NCBI RefSeq assembly: GCF_001644025.1
Contig: NZ_LUUK01000154.1
Span: 1 to 39,967 of the forward strand
Direction: 5' to 3'
Length of the DNA stretch: 39,967 nt
Source of the DNA: Methylomonas koyamae
GTDB taxonomy: Bacteria > Pseudomonadota > Gammaproteobacteria > Methylococcales > Methylomonadaceae
Shown: piece after piece, positions 34,490 through 39,967 of the stretch
Layout: every line of letters starts with the position of its first letter
Position numbering within the stretch: the stretch's first letter is position 1
Translations under genes and position numbers: made by a program
Notes under the pieces: generated by a model
Database searches by the model: none
Told to the model about the DNA's origin: nothing
What the model saw: only the letters and a program-made list of their open reading frames with translations

Positions 34490-35840
34490 CCGTACTCTCC
34501 TTAGTTAGTAATGGCAAGCTGATTTCGACGCAGGCGCCGCCGGCTTCCGGATTGTCGAACACGATGGTGCCGCCCAGGCGCTTGATCGTCGTGTAGGTTA
34601 AAAACAAGCCGACGCCCATGCCCTGCTTGTTGCTTTTTACCGGTTTCCGGCCGGCGAATTGCAATAACTCGCGCGGTAATCCTGGTCCAAAGTCGCGAAT
34701 TTTCAAGCTCAGCGACCGATCGTCCCATTCTACGTGAAATTCGATGCCGGCGTCGGCCGGAGAGGCCTCGGCGGCGTTGTTCAGAATATTGATGACCGAA
34801 TGCGTCACCGTGCGTTCGGCGATGATCCGGGCGTCCATATCGACGGTGGTCGATACGAACAACTTCAGTTTGGTGGCCGGCTTGTGGGCGCGCCATTGGT
34901 TAAGCACTTCGTCGATGTACTCGCTGACCAGCATGACCTTGCCGGACTCGGCGCGCATCTCGCCGGCGGACGCCGACATCACCGACAAGGCTTGCTTGCA
35001 GCGGTCGATCTGCTGCTGGACGATCATCAGTTTTTGGTACAGATCCGGGTTTCGATGCTCCGGGGTTTCCTCCAACATCTCGTGCGTCAAGATCGCGATG
35101 GTACCCAGCGGCGTGCCCATGTCGTGCGCGGCGCTGGCCGCCAGCGTGCCCAGTGACACCACTCGCTCGTCGCGTAGCGCACTCTCGCGTGCGTCGGCCA
35201 GATTGCGTTCGCGTTCCTTCAGGGTTTTCGACAGTTCGACGACGAAAAACGCCACCAAGCCGGCGCTGAACACGAAACCGAACCACATCCCGAACACGTG
35301 CAGGTTGAAATAGCGGCGGTCGTTCATCAAATGCATCTGCAAGCTCATTTCCGGCGTCATTTCCTGCATCGCTTGGTGATTGAGATGCGGCTCTATCGCC
35401 GGCAGAGGCACGTTATAGGCGATCAACACCGTATATACGCAGGAAGTGATGATGACCATGTTCCAGGCATAAGCCTGCGGCAGCATGATCGCGGTGATGA
35501 TCAGCGGCAACAAAAACACCCAGATGATCGGATTGGACGCGCCGCCGGTCAGATACAACAAATAGGCCAGCGCCAGCACGTCCATGCAGATTTGCGAAAA
35601 AATCTCGTACTCGGTGACTTCCTCGGCGGTCCGCAAGCGCAACCAGGTATAGAGATTCAGGATGGAAATCGCGAAAATTGCCAGCCACAGCTGGTTTTGC
35701 GGCAAACTGATGCCCAAGCCGTTCACGGCGATAAACACCGCCACGGTCACCGCGAACAGCATCAAATTTCTAAGTATGTAAAGCCAGCGGAGATTTTCGC
35801 GTATCGAAATCTCGGCTTTCGGGAGTATATGTGACAGCAT
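34470..35840 (-). CDS. regB: RegB/PrrB-type redox sensor histidine kinase
   Basis: A 456-residue kinase with six predicted membrane helices in residues about 20-205. The quinone-site motif GGASNP is at 99-104. HisKA has His239 in LAASAAHDMGTPLGT, and a Cys281 (QQIDRCKQAL) matches the position of the redox-active Cys of RegB. HATPase_c follows (NILNNAAEASP, RDFGPGLP, GMGVGLFLTYTTIKRLGG). In the family, oxidised quinone and Cys oxidation turn the kinase off under aerobic conditions. It is encoded just upstream of regA with a 20-base overlap. In a methanotroph it could adjust respiration to oxygen supply. Confidence 0.93.
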   Translation of the reverse strand: MLSHILPKAEISIRENLRWLYILRNLMLFAVTVAVFIAVNGLGISLPQNQLWLAIFAISILNLYTWLRLRTAEEVTEYEIFSQICMDVLALAYLLYLTGGASNPIIWVFLLPLIITAIMLPQAYAWNMVIITSCVYTVLIAYNVPLPAIEPHLNHQAMQEMTPEMSLQMHLMNDRRYFNLHVFGMWFGFVFSAGLVAFFVVELSKTLKERERNLADARESALRDERVVSLGTLAASAAHDMGTPLGTIAILTHEMLEETPEHRNPDLYQKLMIVQQQIDRCKQALSVMSASAGEMRAESGKVMLVSEYIDEVLNQWRAHKPATKLKLFVSTTVDMDARIIAERTVTHSVINILNNAAEASPADAGIEFHVEWDDRSLSLKIRDFGPGLPRELLQFAGRKPVKSNKQGMGVGLFLTYTTIKRLGGTIVFDNPEAGGACVEISLPLLTKESTDDRSYG

Positions 35841-36017
35841 GGTGAACGTTGGACTGAGACGATCGGGCGGGCCGCTAACCGCCTCCGGCTCATCTAACGA
35901 ACCAACGGCGCGGATAACGGGGATGGAATGGAGCGAAGCTTGGGCCGGCGAGCCGGCTGCCGAAAACGGTAGCGCCGGTGTCGGAGGCGGCCGCTCGCCC
36001 CCTATACCGGTATCACA

Positions 36018-36290
36018 TCAGACATTTTCAAATCGCCAACCGCCGTTGCTGTCCATCCATTTCATGCTCAGCCAATACCAAGCGGTCATCGGCAACATCA
36101 TCGCAAACCAGCTCCAGTCGTCGATCAAAAACACGCTGGCGATCCAGGCATCGGCGAAATAATTCACCCAGGGGATGCAGTAAAGACTGAACAGCAGACT
36201 GCTCCAGATTAAAATCAGCGCGCCCTTGCGGGTTTGGATGCTGGACAGGGCCAAAAAGACCCAAATCGGGGTTTTTCGCGGTTGTTGCAT
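36018..36290 (-). CDS. small two-helix membrane protein, unknown
   Basis: A 90-residue protein starting at ATG 36290 with AAGGA upstream. Two membrane helices are visible: GALILIWSSLLFSLYCIPWV (about 23-42) and WSWFAMMLPMTAWYWLSMKW (about 60-80), separated by NYFADAWIASVFLIDD. Rich in Trp and Tyr. The family is not recognised. It lies ~180 bp upstream of regB on the same strand, with no gene in the gap 35841-36017. Confidence 0.65.
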   Translation of the reverse strand: MQQPRKTPIWVFLALSSIQTRKGALILIWSSLLFSLYCIPWVNYFADAWIASVFLIDDWSWFAMMLPMTAWYWLSMKWMDSNGGWRFENV

Positions 36291-36938
36291 GGCTTTTCCT
36301 TGAATTATTCTATGAGTTGCTGGTATGGCGGCGCAACAAACTACCAGTAAATCGACCGAAAGAAAAGCTTTTCCTGTCCTCGATCCGCCGCCGTTTTTGC
36401 GGACCGCGGCCGAAGCGATTAGAAGCGATTTCGCCGCGGCAAATCCGGGCAGCCAAGCACTAGCCAAGCCCTCGTTCCGGCATTGGTTCGCAACGCCGAT
36501 CGCGATTCACCCAGCCGCTCCACCCAAGTTTCCCTCGTCCGAAGCGAACAGCCTAAGCCGCAAGGCTTTTAGCATTACGCGCAACCCTCGGAGCCTTGCG
36601 AGTATCGCTTTTTGCGTTGCGCGCAAGCGCTTTTAGCATCACGCGCAACTCTCGGAGCCTTGCGAGTATCGCTTTTTGCGTTGCGCGCAAGGCTATTAGC
36701 ATTACGCGCGACTCTCGGAGCCTTGCGAGTATTGCTTTTTGCGTTGCGTTCAATAGAGAAAGACCTTCGAGCCCTACCCATCACCTTAAGCGCGACATTT
36801 TAACGGGAGACCGGGGTGGGCTCCGGGCTTCGCCATGCGGCGAAATGCGCGCAATATCGGCGAGACGTGCTCCCAAACCCGCCTGACGCCGACGATTACC
36901 GGCACCGGTGGCAAACCCATCCGACCGCTTCGGTCCGA
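36291..36938. other. intergenic with tandem repeats, no gene supported
   Basis: About 650 bp between the small membrane protein and hsdR. It contains the 63/64-bp tandem repeats (36558-36747). Frames on either strand through the repeats change phase and look like repeat-encoded artefacts. From 36750 to 36938 nothing is recognised apart from GC-rich sequence. Confidence 0.55.
36558..36747. repeat. three tandem 63/64-bp repeats with internal stems
   Basis: Copies at 36558-36620 (63 bp), 36621-36684 (64 bp) and 36685-36747 (63 bp). Each has CAAGGCT or a variant near the start and AGCCTTGCGAGTAT in the second half, able to pair, and ends CTTTTTGCGTTGC. GCGCAAC and GTTGCGC give a second nested stem. 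A possible BIME-like array. It is not CRISPR because there are no unique spacers. Confidence 0.85.
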
Positions 36939-39900
36939 CTAGCCCCGCCCGGCAAGCCCGGCGCCGGCTCGTTCGCGCAAAGCCTCGTAAAGCTGAGCCG
37001 GCCCCAGCAGAATCTCGCGTAAACCGCCGCGCACCCGCGCCGAATCCAAGGCCTGCTTGCTCATGGTATTGTGCGCGGCAAAGGCGTCGATGATGGCGTT
37101 CATCAGTTCATTTGAAAGATCCGGCGAATTGGCAAATTGCTCCTTGGTATTATTTGCCGCCTGTTTGACCAAGATTTGCGATTCCAGCAGCTTGCCCTTA
37201 ATCACGCTGTTGACGTAAACCAATCGGTCATCGTCGGTCAGCTCGCCTTCGAACAAGTCATTGACCTTGGCAATGATTTCCACCAAATAGGCTTTTTCCT
37301 TTTCCTGAATTGAACCGCTACCGGCCCCGCTCATCGGTTCCAGTTTTTTATAGTCGCCCGTTTCCAGGGCTAAATCGCGTTTGCCGGTGCGCTTCAGATT
37401 GTGGTGAGTCAAGATAACCTTGGATAAATCAATGCCTTCGCGCTCCCGACCAAACGCCAGCAGCGGCAGCAAGCGCCGGTAGAAGATAAAGCGTTTTTCG
37501 ATGGCGGTATTACCGTAATCGAAGATTTGCGACAGGAAGGCGTACATCCGCTGGAAGGCGGCCATGTCATGCTTGAACAGTATCAGCGCGTCCAGTTCGC
37601 TTTGCGCGTCTGTCGCCGCTTTGCCGTCTTCGTTGGCCTTGGCAATCTTCAGCTTGTCCTGTGCCGCTTTGTAACGCAGCAACAGCCGCGATACGACCGG
37701 CTCCAATGCGCCGGCCAACTCGCTTTGTTTGGCATTGGGATTAAACTCGACCTCCACCACCCTGTTAACTTCAAACTCGTCATAAAAGCCGGCCGCATCC
37801 AGCTTCATGCGTAAATCGAACACCCGATGCGGGTCGGTGACGTTCGAGAGTTCGGCGGTTTCGTAATAGGTTTTAAAGGCGGCGAGAATGTCCTCCGGAG
37901 CGTTGACGAAGTCCACGACATAGGTGGTGTCTTTGCCCTGATAAGCACGATTGAGGCGGGACAGCGTCTGCACGGCGGCAATGCCGGCCAGCCGTTTGTC
38001 CACATACATGCCGCACAGCAAAGGCTGGTCGAAGCCGGTCTGAAACTTGTTGGCGACCAACAGGATTTGATAGTCGTCGGTGTTGAACGCCTCGCGAATG
38101 TCCCGCCCTTTCAGGCTGGGATTCATCGCGCGACTGGTTTCGCTGAACGGGTCCGCGCCGGATTGCGGGTCGGTCACTTCGCCGGAAAAGGCCACCAATG
38201 TGCCGATTTTGTAGCCGTTTTCTTTAATGTATTTATCGATCGCCAAGCGCCAGCGCACCGCCTCCAAGCGACTGCCGACCACCACCATCGCCTTGGCTTT
38301 GCCATTCAACAACGGGGCGACGTTTTCGCGGAAATGCTCGACCACCACCTGCACCTTTTGGCTGATATTGTAAGGATGCAGCCGCACCCAGCGCATGATG
38401 CCTTTCAGGGCTTCGCCGCGCTCGACTTCGTTGTCGTCCAGTTCCTTGCCGTCATGCGCCAGTTTGAAGGCCAGCTTATACGGCGTGTAGTTCTTCAACA
38501 CATCCAGGATGAAGCCTTCCTCAATGGCTTGGCGCATCGAATAGACATGAAACGGCGCCGGCAGGTTATCGGCACCGGCCGGCAAGTCCGGATTCGGGCG
38601 ACGACCGAACAACTCCAAGGTCTTGGCCTTGGGGGTGGCGGTGAAGGCCACATAGGTGATGCCGCTCTCGGCCGAACGGTTGGTCATTTGCGCGGCCAGC
38701 AGATCTTCGGTGCCGACTTCGCCGCCGTCGCTTAATTCCTGCAACTCTTCCGCCGACAACACCGCTTTCAGCTTGGCGGCCGCCTCGCCGGTTTGCGACG
38801 AATGCGCTTCGTCGGCAATCACGGCAAAGCGTTTGCCTTGCGTCGCTGCAAGCTCCCGCACCGCTTTCAGCGCAAACGGGAAAGTCTGGATGGTGCAAAC
38901 CACAATCTTCTTGCCGCCCGACAACGCCGCCGCCAGTTCCCCGCTTTTACTGGCGGATTCGCCTTTAATGGTGGCGACCACCCCGGCCGTGCGCTCGAAA
39001 TCGAAAATCGCTTCCTGCAACTGGCTATCCAACACGTTGCGGTCGGAGACGACCAACACGGTATCGAACAGCTTTTCATGAGCGGCATTCGACTGCATGG
39101 ATGCAGAAGGTAGGGCAACGCATGGAGCAGTTGCCGAGTGCAAATCGGCCAGAAAATGCGCCGACCAAGCGATGGAGTTGGTTTTGCCGGAGCCGGCCGA
39201 ATGCTGGATCAGGTATTTACCGCCCGCCCCCTCCTGCAACACCGCGGCCAGCAACTTGCGGGTGCCGTCCAACTGATGGAAACGCGGGAAGATGATGTTC
39301 TTAATTTGGTTTTTCCGGTCTTTTTGCGCGACCAGATAACGCCCCAAAATCTCCAGCCAGCTGTCCCGCGCCCAAATGTCTTCCCAGAGATAGGCGGTGC
39401 GATGGCCGTATTGCTCCCCCTCTCCCCCGGCCCCTCTCCCACTTGGGGAGAGGGGAGCAAGAATGTCTTTTTCTCGAACCGATGTTGCACTGGAAATTGG
39501 AGGGTTTTTGCCTCCCTCTCCCTCGACGGGAGAGGGCCGGGGTGAGGGTGAATAGGCTGGATTACCGGCCCCGCCATGATTGCCCCGATTAAACGGCAGA
39601 AAACGGGTGGCCGCGCCTGCCAGTTGCGTCGTCATATAGACTTCGCTATTGCTGACCGCGAAATGCACCAACGCCCCATTGGGGAAGGACAGCAAGGGTT
39701 CTGGGTTGCCTTGACCTTTCGGCCTTGGCTCGCGATCGAAGCGATATTGGTCGATCGCGTCCTCCACGGATTGGGTGAAGTCGGTTTTCAGTTCCGCCGT
39801 CGCCACCGGAATGCCGTTCAGAAACAGGCCAATATCCATGGCGTTTTCGTTATGCAGCGAATAGCGCAGTTGCCGCACCACGCGCAGCCGGTTGGCCGCG

Positions 39901-39967
39901 TAGCGGGCGAGAATATCCGGATTGATGGCTAAAGCGGGTTTGAATTGGGCTAGGAGCCTGTCGGACT
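36939..39967 (-). CDS. hsdR: type I restriction endonuclease subunit R, partial at the right edge
   Basis: The frame is open to the window end, so the N-terminus is missing; about 1009 residues are visible. Order on the minus strand: nuclease motif AMDIGLFLNG...ATAELK (Asp and Glu-X-Lys of PD-(D/E)XK), Walker A QHSAGSGKTNS, DEAH in VIADEAHSSQTG, helicase motif III TYVAFTATPKAK, motif VI-like LSRLNRAYQGKD, then a long C-terminal helical region binding HsdM. It cleaves and translocates unmodified DNA with HsdM and HsdS, which are not in the window. Two stretches absent from normal family members, at about 39081-39137 and 39411-39556, carry palindromic repeats yet keep the frame. The stop is at 36939. 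A restart at 39881 (GTG) is possible but lies inside the conserved domain. Confidence 0.9.
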   Translation of the reverse strand, partial: SDRLLAQFKPALAINPDILARYAANRLRVVRQLRYSLHNENAMDIGLFLNGIPVATAELKTDFTQSVEDAIDQYRFDREPRPKGQGNPEPLLSFPNGALVHFAVSNSEVYMTTQLAGAATRFLPFNRGNHGGAGNPAYSPSPRPSPVEGEGGKNPPISSATSVREKDILAPLSPSGRGAGGEGEQYGHRTAYLWEDIWARDSWLEILGRYLVAQKDRKNQIKNIIFPRFHQLDGTRKLLAAVLQEGAGGKYLIQHSAGSGKTNSIAWSAHFLADLHSATAPCVALPSASMQSNAAHEKLFDTVLVVSDRNVLDSQLQEAIFDFERTAGVVATIKGESASKSGELAAALSGGKKIVVCTIQTFPFALKAVRELAATQGKRFAVIADEAHSSQTGEAAAKLKAVLSAEELQELSDGGEVGTEDLLAAQMTNRSAESGITYVAFTATPKAKTLELFGRRPNPDLPAGADNLPAPFHVYSMRQAIEEGFILDVLKNYTPYKLAFKLAHDGKELDDNEVERGEALKGIMRWVRLHPYNISQKVQVVVEHFRENVAPLLNGKAKAMVVVGSRLEAVRWRLAIDKYIKENGYKIGTLVAFSGEVTDPQSGADPFSETSRAMNPSLKGRDIREAFNTDDYQILLVANKFQTGFDQPLLCGMYVDKRLAGIAAVQTLSRLNRAYQGKDTTYVVDFVNAPEDILAAFKTYYETAELSNVTDPHRVFDLRMKLDAAGFYDEFEVNRVVEVEFNPNAKQSELAGALEPVVSRLLLRYKAAQDKLKIAKANEDGKAATDAQSELDALILFKHDMAAFQRMYAFLSQIFDYGNTAIEKRFIFYRRLLPLLAFGREREGIDLSKVILTHHNLKRTGKRDLALETGDYKKLEPMSGAGSGSIQEKEKAYLVEIIAKVNDLFEGELTDDDRLVYVNSVIKGKLLESQILVKQAANNTKEQFANSPDLSNELMNAIIDAFAAHNTMSKQALDSARVRGGLREILLGPAQLYEALRERAGAGLAGRG
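39081..39137. repeat. short palindromic insert inside hsdR
   Basis: About 57 bp (19 codons) with two small hairpins: CTGCAT-GG-ATGCAG at 39093-39106, and GGCAAC (39114-39119) with GTTGCC (39130-39135). It encodes SATAPCVALPSASMQSNA, which does not look like the HsdR linker that normally joins LHD to the FDTVLVVSDR strand. The boundaries are approximate. Confidence 0.45.
39411..39556. repeat. REPIN-like element inserted in frame in hsdR
   Basis: Two GC-rich arms in opposite orientation: the left one has CCCTCTCCCCCGGCCCCTCT then CTTGGGGAGAGGGG; the right one has CCTCCCTCTCCCTCGACGGG then GGCCGGGGTGAGGGTG. They are separated by about 50 bp of unrelated sequence. Each arm forms its own hairpin, and the two pair with each other. 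This is the widespread element read as SPSPRPSPVEGEG or LSPSGRGAGGEGE when translated. Here both arms are translated within hsdR. Confidence 0.75.

Noticed and set aside
36558-36747. CRISPR array
   Set aside because: The 63-bp units are contiguous, without unique spacers, and no cas genes are near.
36575-36784. Minus-strand repeat protein rich in RNAKSDTRKAPRVAR
   Set aside because: The 64-bp middle unit shifts the frame, there is no ribosome site, and the pattern follows from the DNA repeat.

Overview
The window looks like chromosome of a GC-rich gammaproteobacterial methanotroph, most likely Methylomonas or a close relative. The strongest evidence is the crtN - aldehyde dehydrogenase - crtNb cluster (23.5-28.3 kb), whose proteins closely resemble, from memory, the C30 carotenoid enzymes of Methylomonas sp. 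16a. RegB/RegA-type redox signalling, two VPxPA/PEP-CTERM-type surface proteins and several families of short palindromic repeats fit the same group. No rRNA, complete tRNA or CRISPR array was found.

Layout. 0.1-1.8 kb: a glutathione S-transferase divergent from a LysR regulator. 1.9-6.1 kb: an accessory island, visibly AT-rich in its central gene. It holds a PIN-domain toxin-antitoxin pair between two ~284-bp direct copies of the lysR 3' end, an OLD-family ATPase/TOPRIM nuclease gene with a frameshift and a damaged Walker A motif, and a Phd/PIN toxin-antitoxin pair. 6.3-11.8 kb: a VPxPA-anchored secreted protein convergent with an operon encoding an OmpR-type regulator, a histidine kinase, an outer-membrane barrel protein and a cupredoxin. 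CGTGA direct repeats with exact 11-bp phasing lie upstream of both units, suggesting one regulon. 11.9-14.9 kb: a periplasmic peroxiredoxin and a DMT exporter, divergent from a MocR-type regulator with three TACAGA half-sites between them. 15.1-23.4 kb: a four-gene sensory operon (REC-HD-GYP c-di-GMP phosphodiesterase, SBP_bac_3 sensor, membrane triple-PAS protein without output domain, 1419-residue hybrid kinase with HPt); its last three genes overlap translationally. 23.5-29.1 kb: the carotenoid operon plus a fourth, unrecognised gene with a nucleotide-binding-like Gly motif.

29.1-32.4 kb is a patchy region with a SAM methyltransferase, a decayed gene, a gene-poor stretch, a second VPxPA protein and a MITE-like repeat. 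32.4-36.3 kb carries a membrane fatty acid desaturase, a strong terminator preceded by a tRNA T-arm-like sequence, regA and regB, and a small membrane protein. 36.3-36.9 kb holds three 63/64-bp tandem repeats. The right edge is the type I restriction subunit hsdR, truncated by the window end, whose open frame contains two palindromic repeat insertions read through in frame.

The most interesting points are the phased CGTGA operators tying a cupredoxin/porin/two-component operon to a surface protein, the in-frame repeat insertions in hsdR, the unknown fourth gene of the carotenoid operon, and the doubly damaged OLD nuclease in a repeat-flanked island.
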